DNA of 64,000 nt from Solitalea longa (GCF_002920915.1 NZ_PQVF01000003.1:124001-188000), one strand, 5' to 3'; shown: positions 43,205 to 52,905, counted from the first letter of the stretch. Notes: generated by a model from the sequence alone, not told the origin. Made by a program: numbers and translations.

Positions 43205-44692
43205 ATGTACTTTACAACTAATTCATTTATATCTACCAAAAACCTACTGGCCATTTTTATTACCGCTGGTTTGGTTTTTCAAAGCTGCAGTTCCGATTTT
43301 TTAGATGTCCCTCCACAGGCAAAGGAAGAAGCCGAAGCATTTTTTGTTACTCAAGATGATGCAACTAAAGCTGTGAATTCTATATATGCCAATTTAAGGG
43401 TTTGGAACCAGGTGGCATTTGCTGCTATTGCGATTGAAAGTGTTCCTGCGGATGAGGCTGAAAAAGGCAGTAGCCCGGGCGACGCTACTTTCTTCAACAA
43501 CTTTGATAATTTTACATATACCGCTTCAGAAGGGCAAATCCAGGATTTTTGGACAGGACAGTATCAAAGTATCAACCTTTGTAACCAGGTGATTGAGAAC
43601 ATCCCTCCCATTAATATGGATGCCAATTTGAAAGCCCGTTATATAGCCGAAGCTAAGTTTGTTCGGGCTTACAATTACTTTCGATTGGTTCGCGCTTTTG
43701 GTGATGTGCCTTTGCGATTATCATTGCCAAAAAGCAATGTAGATTTCAATATACCACGTACGCCTAAAGAACAAGTTTGGGCGGCGATAGAGCAAGATCT
43801 AACCGATGCTGCTTCAGTACTTCCTCCAAATTATCCGGCAACCGATGTGGGAAGGGTAACAAAAGGAGCAGCCTTGGCTTTGCACGCAAAAGTGGCCATG
43901 TATCAGAAAAAATGGAACGATGTTCTTAATTACACCAACCAGGTAATGGGTTTGGGTTATTCCTTGTTCCCCAATTTCGAAGCCTTATTCAGAATAGCAA
44001 ATGAGAATAGCACCGAATCGGTGTTCGAGATCCAATGCCAGAGTTTGCCAGGTATTCAGGGAGCGTCTAACAGTCAGTATTCTCAGGTTCAGGGTGTACG
44101 CGCTCAAAGTGGTGGCGGCTGGGGCTTTAACGTTCCAACAGAAGCATTGGTAGATGCTTTTGAAGCCGATGACCCACGTAAGGATGCCACAATTATTTTC
44201 AGAGGCGAAACAACCCCCGAAGGTGATGCTGTAGCTCCAACAGGCGACAATCCTCGTTATAACCAAAAATCATACGTTCCCTTTACGGTTCCTTTCAAAC
44301 AAAACGAAGGGGAAGATCAAAACATCAGGGTAATTCGTTATGCCGAAGTGTTATTGATGAATGCCGAAGCGGCTAACGAGTTGGGAAATTCTCCGCAGGC
44401 ACTTACTTCGTTAAATGCAGTTAGAGAGCGGGCAAGAGGGGGCAATGCTGCTATTTTACCTGATGTAACCACTACTAATCAAGATCAGTTGCGGAATGCT
44501 ATTTACCACGAGCGCCAGGTGGAATTGGCTATGGAGTTCGACCGCTTTTTTGATGTGATTCGCCAGGGAAGAGGTTTTGCCGTATTCAGTACTAAGGGTT
44601 TTAAGGAAGGTAAAAATGAACTGATGCCGATCCCTCAAAATGAAATAGATAAAAGTGCAGGCGCTTTAACTCAAAACATCGGTTATAATTAA
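43205..44692 (+). CDS. SusD/RagB-type surface lipoprotein
   Basis: A 495-residue surface glycan-binding lipoprotein. The lipobox is FQSC, followed by SSDFLDVPPQ, typical of SusD. TPR-like helices include YIAEAKFVRAYNYFRLVRAF, where the conserved 'EA.f.RA..Y..L...fGdVP' motif of the family is clear. The C-terminus (ERQVELAMEFDRFFDVIRQG) is the usual SusD end motif. It forms the lid of the SusC at 40149. Confidence 0.95.
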   Translation: MYFTTNSFISTKNLLAIFITAGLVFQSCSSDFLDVPPQAKEEAEAFFVTQDDATKAVNSIYANLRVWNQVAFAAIAIESVPADEAEKGSSPGDATFFNNFDNFTYTASEGQIQDFWTGQYQSINLCNQVIENIPPINMDANLKARYIAEAKFVRAYNYFRLVRAFGDVPLRLSLPKSNVDFNIPRTPKEQVWAAIEQDLTDAASVLPPNYPATDVGRVTKGAALALHAKVAMYQKKWNDVLNYTNQVMGLGYSLFPNFEALFRIANENSTESVFEIQCQSLPGIQGASNSQYSQVQGVRAQSGGGWGFNVPTEALVDAFEADDPRKDATIIFRGETTPEGDAVAPTGDNPRYNQKSYVPFTVPFKQNEGEDQNIRVIRYAEVLLMNAEAANELGNSPQALTSLNAVRERARGGNAAILPDVTTTNQDQLRNAIYHERQVELAMEFDRFFDVIRQGRGFAVFSTKGFKEGKNELMPIPQNEIDKSAGALTQNIGYN

Positions 44693-44712
44693 TTTTTTCA
44701 AACTGAAATTTT

Positions 44713-45624
44713 ATGAAAAGAAATCTATTTAAACAGTCGATATATCTTATAGCCGGAGTTTTGATTTTAAGCTCTTGTGAAGAAGACCATAATGATGAAT
44801 ACGCACCCGAGAAACCTATCGGTGGTTACAACAGCGTCCGTGAAATTTCTCCTGATAATTTAGTTGGCTATTGGGCCTTTGAAAATAGCCTTACCGATAG
44901 TGCCGGCAGTTTGCAAGCTACCCCAACAAATATTACCTACGCTACAGGTAAAAAAGGGCAGGCATTTCAGGGTGCAGCAAACGGATATGCGGTAATTAAC
45001 GATGCAGGTACGGTTCTTCCAGCTTTAACGAGCTATACCATTACTTTTTGGGCCTATACAGCCCAAGCCTCAAAAGCAACCGGAATTTTTGCCCTTAATA
45101 ACAGTAAGGATTTTTGGGGTAGCCTGGATATCTATATCGAACCTTATATCCAAAACGGGGTGCCAAATGTTGATAGCCTTTTCTTTAAGATACATATGAA
45201 CAATGATAATGTGGTATGGAAAGGCCAGTTTACCGATACCAAGTTTGGTGCAGCTGTAAATAAGTGGGTTCATATTGCCGCTACATATGATGGAGATAAG
45301 TCTATTTACAATGTATATGTTAACGGAAAACAAATAGGAGTAAATACGGCCGGTAACCCACAAGGGACAAAAGGGCCCAAACTACATGGCGATGATCCGG
45401 CAACGCACGATATCCCATATGGCCTACTCAAATTTGTAAATGCCTCTAAGATCGCTTTTGGTGCTTTCCAATTCCAAACCGTTCCGAGCTTAAACGTAGG
45501 GGGAACTCCACAAGATTGGGCAACCAATTTTTCGGGAGCATTGGATGAATTCAGAATTTATAATAAGGCCTTAGCCGAATCGGATGTTAATTCGATTTAT
45601 AAACTCGAATCGCTAGGGCGTTAA
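44713..45624 (+). CDS. LamG-like surface lipoprotein, probable glycan binder
   Basis: A 303-residue lipoprotein with lipobox LSSC and a very acidic start (EEDHNDEYAPE), a surface-export type of signal. Residues about 45-300 form one concanavalin-like (LamG) sandwich: LVGYWAFENSLTDSAG, SYTITFWAYTAQ, WVHIAATYDGDKSIYNVYVN and GALDEFRIYNKALAESDVNS are all classic strand motifs. In the position directly after SusD it corresponds to the surface glycan-binding proteins of other utilisation loci. No catalytic residues are evident. Confidence 0.88.
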   Translation: MKRNLFKQSIYLIAGVLILSSCEEDHNDEYAPEKPIGGYNSVREISPDNLVGYWAFENSLTDSAGSLQATPTNITYATGKKGQAFQGAANGYAVINDAGTVLPALTSYTITFWAYTAQASKATGIFALNNSKDFWGSLDIYIEPYIQNGVPNVDSLFFKIHMNNDNVVWKGQFTDTKFGAAVNKWVHIAATYDGDKSIYNVYVNGKQIGVNTAGNPQGTKGPKLHGDDPATHDIPYGLLKFVNASKIAFGAFQFQTVPSLNVGGTPQDWATNFSGALDEFRIYNKALAESDVNSIYKLESLGR

Positions 45625-45635
45625 GTCATACCCCA

Positions 45636-47303
45636 ATGAAGTACAAATTTATTTTATGGGTTCTGTGTGTGTTAATGGTGGGTTACTCTTGTAATGATAG
45701 CAGTGAGAGCAACCCGCCAGAACCACCTCCATCATCATTTAATTTTGTGAGTTTAACAGTTAATGGAGTATTTACCGGCTTTAGCTATATGGGTGTAAAT
45801 GAAAAACCGATTGTGAAGCTTACATTTTCAAAGCCAATAGCTCAAAATACGGCTACCAATGGGCTTGTGTTCAAAGATGCGGGAGGAAATGCTGTCCCTT
45901 ATACACTGAGCTTTGAAAATGGCAACACGACACTGGTAATTCAGCCAAGTATGAATTTAAATTACCTGACCAAGTTTGTGGTTGGGGCTACCACTAACCT
46001 TACAGCAGAAGATAAAGGAAAGTTGTTAACGGCCGTTGCTGTTGATCTAATGACTGCATACGATGCTTCTGATAAATTTCCGCAGCTTACCGACGATGAA
46101 CTGTTAACGCTGGTGCAAAAACAAACGTTCAAATATTTCTGGGATTTTGCCCATCCCACAAGTGGTTTGGCTCGCGAGCGGAATACTTCAGGAGATTTGG
46201 TAACCATTGGCGGTTCTGGTTTTGGGGTAATGGCTATTGTAGCTGCGGTTAACCGCAACTTTATCACCCGGCAGGAAGCTCTTACCCGTTTAACTAAAAT
46301 GGTAGATTTTCTAACTACTAAAGGAGAAAAGTTTCATGGTGCCTTTCCGCATTGGATGAATGGCGCTACTGGTGCTGTAATTCCTTTTAGTACAAAAGAT
46401 AATGGGGCCGATCTGGTGGAAACCTCTTATTTGATCGAGGGATTGTTAGTTGCCCGGCAATATTTTGATGGAACCGGTACAGAAGAAACCGCTCTTCGGG
46501 ATAAAATTAATGTGCTTTGGAATGGTGTGGAGTGGAGCTGGTTCAGAAAGAATAATGAAAATGTATTGTATTGGCACTGGAGCCCTAATTATGCCTGGGA
46601 TATGAATATGCCGATAAAAGGTTGGAACGAATGCCTGATCACCTATGTGTTGGCAGCTTCTGCACCCACCTACAGTGTGCCAAAGACAGTTTATGATGAA
46701 GGATGGGCAGCGAACGGAGCCATGAAAAATGGCAGTGCATACTATACCATTACGCTGCCTTTAGGACCCGCTTATGGAGGTCCGTTATTTTTTGCGCATT
46801 ATTCGTTTTTGGGAATTAATCCCAACGGATTAAAAGATAATTATGCCGACTATCAAACGCAGGTGGTAAATCATACTAAAATCAATTATCAATATTGTGT
46901 AACCAACCCATTGAATAATTACGGTTATGGTTCAACTTGCTGGGGACTTACTGCGAGTGATATTCCTAATGGTTATACGGCCAGCTCGCCAACCAATGAT
47001 GTAGGTGTAATTGCACCAACAGCAGCCGTTTCATCATTGCCGTATACGCCAACTGAATCAATGGCGGCCCTGCGCTTTTTCTATTATAAACTAGGCGATA
47101 AGTTGTGGAGTACCTATGGTTTTTACGATTCGTTCAGTTTAAAGCAAGGATGGTTTTCAAATTCTTACCTGGCCATTGACCAAGGGCCGATGATCGTAAT
47201 GATTGAGAACCATCGGAGTAAACTGATTTGGAACTTACTGATGAGTTGTCCGGAAGTGAAAACCGGTTTAGTTAACCTTGGCTTTCAAAGCCCTAATCTG
47301 TAA
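45636..47303 (+). CDS. GH144-type endo-beta-1,2-glucanase (first copy, lipoprotein)
   Basis: A 555-residue surface lipoprotein (lipobox GYSC). Residues about 35-140 form an Ig-like Big_5-type domain (VKLTFSKPIAQNTATNGLVF). The catalytic alpha/alpha barrel (about 150-550) matches the glycoamylase-like family (PF10091/GH144): KQTFKYFWDFAHPTSGLARE, GSGFGVMAIVAAV, FHGAFPHWMNG, FFAHYSFLG, CWGLTASD and AIDQGPMIVMIENHR. The founding GH144 enzyme, from Chitinophaga arvensicola, cuts beta-1,2-glucan to sophoro-oligosaccharides. The lipid anchor suggests action outside the cell. Family assignment is firm; activity is inferred from the family. Confidence 0.85.
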   Translation: MKYKFILWVLCVLMVGYSCNDSSESNPPEPPPSSFNFVSLTVNGVFTGFSYMGVNEKPIVKLTFSKPIAQNTATNGLVFKDAGGNAVPYTLSFENGNTTLVIQPSMNLNYLTKFVVGATTNLTAEDKGKLLTAVAVDLMTAYDASDKFPQLTDDELLTLVQKQTFKYFWDFAHPTSGLARERNTSGDLVTIGGSGFGVMAIVAAVNRNFITRQEALTRLTKMVDFLTTKGEKFHGAFPHWMNGATGAVIPFSTKDNGADLVETSYLIEGLLVARQYFDGTGTEETALRDKINVLWNGVEWSWFRKNNENVLYWHWSPNYAWDMNMPIKGWNECLITYVLAASAPTYSVPKTVYDEGWAANGAMKNGSAYYTITLPLGPAYGGPLFFAHYSFLGINPNGLKDNYADYQTQVVNHTKINYQYCVTNPLNNYGYGSTCWGLTASDIPNGYTASSPTNDVGVIAPTAAVSSLPYTPTESMAALRFFYYKLGDKLWSTYGFYDSFSLKQGWFSNSYLAIDQGPMIVMIENHRSKLIWNLLMSCPEVKTGLVNLGFQSPNL

Positions 47304-47309
47304 TCACAC

Positions 47310-48632
47310 TTGAAAAAGCTACTCATAATATTGATCCTGTTTTCTTTTTCAACCGCTCAGGCACAAAAAAGTCAGTCGAAAAGTACTCAACTAACCGACG
47401 ATCAGCTGTTGGATAAAGTTCAGCAACAAACCTTCAAATACTTTTGGGATTTTGCTCATCCGGTGAGCGGCATGGCTCGAGAGCGGAGCAATACCTCGTT
47501 TGATTATGGAGCCGAAGTTGTCACTACCGGAGGCACTGGTTTTGGAGTGATGGCTCTCATTGTGGCTACTGAAAGAGGATGGATCGCTCGTGATACCGCT
47601 GCAAGGCATATGCTGAAAATGCTGAAGTTTTTGGCAAAGGCCAATTCATTTCATGGAGTTTTTCCGCATTGGATGAATGGCGAAACAGGTAAGGTTATTC
47701 CTTTTGGCCGTAAAGACGACGGAGGTGATTTAGTGGAAACTTCCTTTTTGTTTCAAGGTTTGCTTTGTGTACGTCAGTATTTTAATGGTAAAGACAAGGT
47801 GGAATCTGAGTTACGGAACCGAATAAACTGGCTTTGGAACGAGATTGAGTGGGACTGGTTTACCCGAGGAGGCGAAGAAGTGTTGTACTGGCACTGGAGC
47901 CCAAATAATGGTTGGGCCATGAACTTTCCGTTAAGAGGATACAATGAAACACTGATCACCTATGTGCTGGCAGCTTCGGCCGATCGTTATCCGGTTTCGG
48001 CGGCGGTTTATCATCAGGGCTTTGCTCAAAGTAATTTTTTCAAAAACGGTAAAACTTTCTACAATATTAAACTTCCTTTAGGTTTCGACTATGGTGGTCC
48101 ATTATTCTTTGCGCACTACTCGTTTCTTGGGCTCGATCCTCGTGGTTTAAAAGATAAATACGCTGATTACTGGGAACAGAATAAGAATCATACGTTGATC
48201 AATCGTGCCTATTGCCTTGCTAATCCGAAGAAATTTAAAGGCTATGGTGAAAACTGTTGGGGCTTAACCGCCAGCGATAATCATTTAGGGTATGGTGCTC
48301 AATCGCCCACCGAAGATCTGGGCGTAATTACACCTACAGGGGCATTGTCATCCTTTCCTTATACGCCCGAATATTCAATGAAAGCACTCAAGCATTTTTA
48401 TTATGATTTAGGCGATAAAATTTGGGGTGATTATGGCTTTGTCGACGCATTTAACGAAACCGAAAACTGGTATGCCAAGTCCTACCTGGCAATAGATGAA
48501 GGGCCAATAGTAGTGATGATTGAAAATCATCGTACCGGTTTACTCTGGAAACTGTTCATGAGCTGTCCTGAAGTACAACGTGGACTTAAAAAACTGGGCT
48601 TTGAAAGTCCTGCATTAAAACCAACCAACTAA
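47310..48632 (+). CDS. GH144-type endo-beta-1,2-glucanase (second copy, periplasmic), TTG start
   Basis: A 440-residue paralogue of the preceding gene, starting only 7 bp after its stop. The signal peptide is of the soluble type (KLLIILILFSFSTAQAQ), with no lipobox and no Ig-like domain. The catalytic core keeps all the motifs of its neighbour: QQTFKYFWDFAHPVSGMARE, GTGFGVMALIVA, FHGVFPHWMNG, FFAHYSFLG, CWGLTASD, AIDEGPIVVMIENHR. No ATG is available near the signal peptide, so translation must start at the TTG (47310). The pair suggests surface cutting by copy 1 and periplasmic trimming by copy 2. Confidence 0.85.
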   Translation: MKKLLIILILFSFSTAQAQKSQSKSTQLTDDQLLDKVQQQTFKYFWDFAHPVSGMARERSNTSFDYGAEVVTTGGTGFGVMALIVATERGWIARDTAARHMLKMLKFLAKANSFHGVFPHWMNGETGKVIPFGRKDDGGDLVETSFLFQGLLCVRQYFNGKDKVESELRNRINWLWNEIEWDWFTRGGEEVLYWHWSPNNGWAMNFPLRGYNETLITYVLAASADRYPVSAAVYHQGFAQSNFFKNGKTFYNIKLPLGFDYGGPLFFAHYSFLGLDPRGLKDKYADYWEQNKNHTLINRAYCLANPKKFKGYGENCWGLTASDNHLGYGAQSPTEDLGVITPTGALSSFPYTPEYSMKALKHFYYDLGDKIWGDYGFVDAFNETENWYAKSYLAIDEGPIVVMIENHRTGLLWKLFMSCPEVQRGLKKLGFESPALKPTN

Positions 48633-48639
48633 ACTAAAT

Positions 48640-50397
48640 ATGAAGAACCTAAAGACATACCTGATATTGTGGCTGTTGATGCAGGTAGCAGGTATTTCAG
48701 TGGCTCAGCAAAAGCAAAAAACCTATTGTAATCCACTAAACATTGATTACGGTTATACGCCCATTCCAAACTTTGCCGAAGCGGGCCGTCATAGGGCAAC
48801 TGCTGATCCGGTTATAGTACGGTACAAAGGTGATTACTACCTGTTTTCTACTAATCAATGGGGCTATTGGTGGAGTAGTGATATGCTAAACTGGAAATTT
48901 ATCTCTAAATCATTCCTTCGCCCTGAGCATAAAGTATATGATGATCTGTGCGCCCCGGCAGTTTGGGTGCAGGGAGATACTTTGCTGGTTTTCGGATCAA
49001 CTTATACTTCCAATTTTCCAATTTGGATGAGCACCAATCCTAAAGCCAATGATTGGAAAGAAGCGGTGCACAATTTTGAAATTGGCGGCTGGGATCCCGG
49101 TTTCTTTATCGATGAAGACCAGAAGCTGTACATGTATAATGGCAGCAGTAATCGTTATCCATTGTATGGTATTGAGTTAAACAGAAAGACTTTTCAGCCT
49201 ATTGGAACCCGTAAGGAAATGTACCTGCTCGAACCCTGGAAATATGGCTGGCAGCGTTTCGGAGAGTACCTCGATGACACCTTTTTAGATCCGTTTATTG
49301 AAGGAGCCTGGATGACCAAGCACAATGGTAAATACTACCTGCAATATGGAGCACCCGGAACTGAATTTAGCGGTTATGCCGATGGGGTAGTGGTAGGAAC
49401 CGGTCCTTTAGGGCCTTTTACGCCTCAGCCTATGCCATTTAGCTATAAACCAGGCGGTTTTGCAAGAGGAGCCGGACATGGAGCAACCTTTCAGGATGCT
49501 TGGGATAACTACTGGCACGTGTCGACCATTGTGCTTTCTGTTAAAAATAATTTCGAACGCCGAATTGGCATTTGGCCTGCCGGTTTTGATAAGGATGATG
49601 TTATGTACATGGATGCCGCATTCGGCGATTATCCAACTTATTTGCCAACAGCAAAAGCCGATCATCTGAAAAGTAGTTTTACCGGCTGGATGCTGCTTAA
49701 TTATAATAAACCGGTGGTGGTTTCTTCTTCACTGGCTGCTTATTCAGCCAATTATGCGGTTGATGAAAATCTGAAAACCTACTGGAGTGCCAAAACCGCC
49801 AACAAGGGTGAATGGATTCAATCCGATTTAGGCGAGGTTTCAACGGTAAGAGCCATTCAAATTAACTATGGCGATCAGGATGTTGATTCATCATTCCTGG
49901 GTAAAAAACAAGGGACCTATCATCAATATAAGATCTATCAATCGAACGATGGAAAAAGCTGGAGTCTTTTAGTTGATAAAAGCGCCAACAAAACAGATGT
50001 GCCTCATGAATATGTGGAGCTGGAAAAGCCTGTGCAAACACGCTTTATTAAACTAGAAAATATACACATGCCAACAGGCAAGTTTGCCATTAGCGGTTTG
50101 CGGGTTTTTGGCAATGGAAATGGCGTTAAACCCAATCCTGTTAAGGGCTTTATCGTGCTTAGAACCGAAAAGGATAAGCGTAGCGCATGGCTTAAATGGC
50201 AGCTGGTTGAAAATGCCTATGCCTATAATATTTATGTAGGAACAGCCCCTGATAAACTGTACAACTGTATTATGGTGCATAGTGCCAGTGAGTATTATTT
50301 CAAAGGGATGGACAAGGATCTTCCTTATTATTTCACAATTGAGGCGATCAACGAAAACGGTGTGTCGGCAAGAACACCGGTAATGGAGGTTAAATAG
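48640..50397 (+). CDS. GH43-like five-bladed propeller enzyme with F5/8 type C domain
   Basis: A 585-residue secreted protein. After a signal peptide ending SVAQ, a five-bladed propeller (about 30-340) shows the GH43/62-clan pattern: ATADPVIVRYKGDYYLF with Asp56 as candidate base, GGWDPGFFIDEDQKLYMYNG with Asp152, and DPFIEGAWMTKHNGKYYL with Glu221 as candidate acid. A discoidin/F5-8C carbohydrate-binding domain (about 360-490, AYSANYAVDENLKTYWSAKT, WIQSDLGEVSTVRAIQINYG) and a fibronectin-type C-terminal domain (about 500-585) follow. GH43 enzymes usually act on arabinose, xylose or galactose links, so it may remove side groups, or the propeller may have a different use here. It is 7 bp after the second GH144 gene. 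Confidence 0.82.
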   Translation: MKNLKTYLILWLLMQVAGISVAQQKQKTYCNPLNIDYGYTPIPNFAEAGRHRATADPVIVRYKGDYYLFSTNQWGYWWSSDMLNWKFISKSFLRPEHKVYDDLCAPAVWVQGDTLLVFGSTYTSNFPIWMSTNPKANDWKEAVHNFEIGGWDPGFFIDEDQKLYMYNGSSNRYPLYGIELNRKTFQPIGTRKEMYLLEPWKYGWQRFGEYLDDTFLDPFIEGAWMTKHNGKYYLQYGAPGTEFSGYADGVVVGTGPLGPFTPQPMPFSYKPGGFARGAGHGATFQDAWDNYWHVSTIVLSVKNNFERRIGIWPAGFDKDDVMYMDAAFGDYPTYLPTAKADHLKSSFTGWMLLNYNKPVVVSSSLAAYSANYAVDENLKTYWSAKTANKGEWIQSDLGEVSTVRAIQINYGDQDVDSSFLGKKQGTYHQYKIYQSNDGKSWSLLVDKSANKTDVPHEYVELEKPVQTRFIKLENIHMPTGKFAISGLRVFGNGNGVKPNPVKGFIVLRTEKDKRSAWLKWQLVENAYAYNIYVGTAPDKLYNCIMVHSASEYYFKGMDKDLPYYFTIEAINENGVSARTPVMEVK

Positions 50398-50420
50398 TTT
50401 ACCTAAAGGATTAAAAACAT

Positions 50421-52715
50421 ATGAAAAAAACGATTGGGTTATTGATTGGTTTTACCTGCTGTTTTTTTGTTGCCCATGCGCAGCAAAAACCTTCGCAGGA
50501 TAAAACAAAAAGCATGGATGCTTTTATCACCAGCCTTATGTCGAAAATGACATTAGACGAAAAAATAGGCCAGCTTAATTTGGTGACACCCGGAGGAGGA
50601 ATTTTAACCGGAGCAGTAGTAAGCCAGGGCGTTGAAGATAATATTGTGAAAGGTAATGTCGGCGGCATGTTTGGTATTATCGGAACCGAGAAAATTCGCA
50701 AGGCACAGGAACTGGCGGTGAATAAATCACGGTTAAAAATACCGATGCTGTTTGGCTCTGATGTTATCCACGGATATAAAACCACTTTCCCTATTCCTTT
50801 GGGATTGTCAGCTTCCTGGAATTTGGATTTGATAGAAAGAAGCGCACAAATAGCAGGCAGGGAGGCGTCGGCCGATGGTTTGAACTGGGTGTTTTCTCCC
50901 ATGGTTGATATTGCCCGCGATCCTCGTTGGGGACGTATAGCCGAAAGTTCGGGCGAAGATCCTTACCTGGGTTCATTAATTGCAAAAGCGATGGTAAAAG
51001 GTTACCAGGGCGATAATACCTATGCCGGTAATGATAAACTGATGGCTTGCGTAAAGCATTTTGCCTTGTATGGAGCTGCTGAAGCAGGCCGCGATTACAA
51101 TGCCGTAGATATGAGTCACCAGAAAATGTATGAGTTCTATTTTCCTCCTTACAAAGCTGCAGTGGAAGCAGGAGTGGGTTCAGTAATGTCTTCGTTCAAT
51201 GAGGTGGATGGAGTGCCTGCAACTGGTAATAAATGGCTTTTAACCGATGTCTTGCGCAAGCAATGGGGCTTTAAAGGAATGGTAACTTCTGATTATACTT
51301 CGGTTAACGAAATGATTGCGCATGGCATGGGAAACTTGCAGGAAGTATCGGCATTGGCGGTAAAAGCTGGAATGGATATGGATATGGTGGGAGAGGGTTT
51401 TCTTACCACTTTGAAAAAATCGGTTAATGAAGGTAAGGTTTCTGTAGCGGATATTAACCTTTCGTGCCGCCGTATTTTGGAAGCTAAGTATAAACTGGGG
51501 CTATTTACCGATCCTTATAAATTTATCGACGAGCAGCGCTCCGTAAAAGAAGTTTTAAATCCCCAGTTAAGAAACTTCGCCTGTGAAGCCGCCATTAAAT
51601 CATTTGTACTCCTGAAAAATAAAAATCAGGTGTTGCCTTTGAAAAAGACAGGAACCATTGCTTTAATTGGTCCTTTAGCTGATAGTAAACGAAACATGTT
51701 GGGTACTTGGGCTGTTTCGGGCGACTGGCAAACCTCTGTTACAGTTGTTGAGGGCTTGAAAAATGTAGTTGGAGATAAGGCCAAAGTGTTATATGCCAAA
51801 GGTGCTAATATTAGCAACGATACAGGATTTGCACATCGTGTAAATACTTTCGGTGTTGAAATTGAGATCGATAAGCGTTCGCCTCAGCAAATGCTCGAAG
51901 AGGCATTGTCTATTGCTAAACAGGCGGATGTAATTGTGGCCGCCGTTGGTGAAGCCGCCGATATGAGCGGTGAAGCCGCCAGCCGCACTTCAATTGATAT
52001 TCCTGAAAGTCAGCGGGAACTTTTAGCAGCATTGGTAAAAACCGGCAAACCGGTGGTGCTGGTGTTGTTCAATGGTCGTCCGTTAAGTTTGAGTTGGGAG
52101 AATGAAAACGTAGATGCCATTTTGGATGTTTGGTTTGGAGGGCATGAGGCGGGTAATGCCATTGCCGACGTGTTGTTTGGGGATTATAATCCATCGGGAA
52201 GGCTTACTGCTACTTTCCCTCGTAATGTTGGCCAGGTTCCTATTTATTATAATCATAAAATCACCGGTCGCCCATATGATGTTAATAATCGGTTCACCTC
52301 TAAATATTTAGATCTGTCGGATAATTCACCTTTATATCCATTTGGATATGGGTTGAGCTATACAACGTTTAGTTACGGAGATCTCAAAATTGACAAAACA
52401 AGCATCAGAAAGGGGGAATCAATAAAGGTGAAAGTAGATGTAAAGAATACCGGTAATTATGATGGGGTCGAAACCGTCCAGCTATACATTCAGGATTTGG
52501 TAGCATCTATTGCTCCGGTTTCAAAGAAATTAAAAGGATTTCAACAAATAAGTCTGAAAAAGGGAGAAAGCAAAACCGTTGAGTTTACCATTACTGAACA
52601 AGATCTTCGGTTTTATAATGCTGCCTTGCAATATGTTTCGGAGCCTGGCGAATTTAAAGTTTTTGTTGGGACACACTCCAGAGATGTGAAAGAAGCTGGT
52701 TTTTCACTGAAATAG
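50421..52715 (+). CDS. GH3 beta-glucosidase (BglX-like)
   Basis: Last gene of the locus, 764 residues. The signal peptide ends VAHAQ. The GH3 N-terminal barrel (about 55-330) contains FGSDVIHGYKTTFPIPLGLS, GREASADGLNWVFSPMVDIA and the nucleophile Asp291 in GMVTSDYTSVNEM. The C-terminal sandwich (about 395-610) contains AAVGEAADMSGEAASRTSID, where the acid/base Glu should lie. A fibronectin III-like domain (about 655-755) ends the protein. Members of this branch cleave gluco-oligosaccharides, including sophorose, so it would complete breakdown of the products of the two GH144 enzymes to glucose in the periplasm. Confidence 0.92.
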   Translation: MKKTIGLLIGFTCCFFVAHAQQKPSQDKTKSMDAFITSLMSKMTLDEKIGQLNLVTPGGGILTGAVVSQGVEDNIVKGNVGGMFGIIGTEKIRKAQELAVNKSRLKIPMLFGSDVIHGYKTTFPIPLGLSASWNLDLIERSAQIAGREASADGLNWVFSPMVDIARDPRWGRIAESSGEDPYLGSLIAKAMVKGYQGDNTYAGNDKLMACVKHFALYGAAEAGRDYNAVDMSHQKMYEFYFPPYKAAVEAGVGSVMSSFNEVDGVPATGNKWLLTDVLRKQWGFKGMVTSDYTSVNEMIAHGMGNLQEVSALAVKAGMDMDMVGEGFLTTLKKSVNEGKVSVADINLSCRRILEAKYKLGLFTDPYKFIDEQRSVKEVLNPQLRNFACEAAIKSFVLLKNKNQVLPLKKTGTIALIGPLADSKRNMLGTWAVSGDWQTSVTVVEGLKNVVGDKAKVLYAKGANISNDTGFAHRVNTFGVEIEIDKRSPQQMLEEALSIAKQADVIVAAVGEAADMSGEAASRTSIDIPESQRELLAALVKTGKPVVLVLFNGRPLSLSWENENVDAILDVWFGGHEAGNAIADVLFGDYNPSGRLTATFPRNVGQVPIYYNHKITGRPYDVNNRFTSKYLDLSDNSPLYPFGYGLSYTTFSYGDLKIDKTSIRKGESIKVKVDVKNTGNYDGVETVQLYIQDLVASIAPVSKKLKGFQQISLKKGESKTVEFTITEQDLRFYNAALQYVSEPGEFKVFVGTHSRDVKEAGFSLK

Positions 52716-52777
52716 TAGAACTAGATAGATACCCCAATTACTACAGCAGTGGGAATTGGTTGATTAAATTGGTTGTG

Positions 52778-52808
52778 GGGGCTGCTCGAAGAGGGCAGTC
52801 TCTTTTTT
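52778..52808 (+). terminator. Terminator at the end of the polysaccharide locus
   Basis: GGGGCTGC (52778) pairs with GCAGTCTC (52795) with two G-T pairs, followed by TTTTTTG. Lies about 60 bp after the GH3 stop codon. Confidence 0.6.
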
Positions 52809-52898
52809 GTTGAACAGGTAAATAAGAATTAGAAAAGACCCCTATGATTGTCGCATTCACCTTCCATAAAACAAACTTAAATAGCGAAATTTATAATT

Positions 52899-52905
52899 GA
52901 GGAGG
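52899..52905 (+). promoter_or_regulatory. Canonical Shine-Dalgarno site of the 52915 gene
   Basis: GAGGAGG, nine bases before the ATG at 52915. Such a full match to the 16S anti-SD is rare in this phylum, where most genes use A-rich leaders; no other gene checked in this window has one. Confidence 0.7.
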
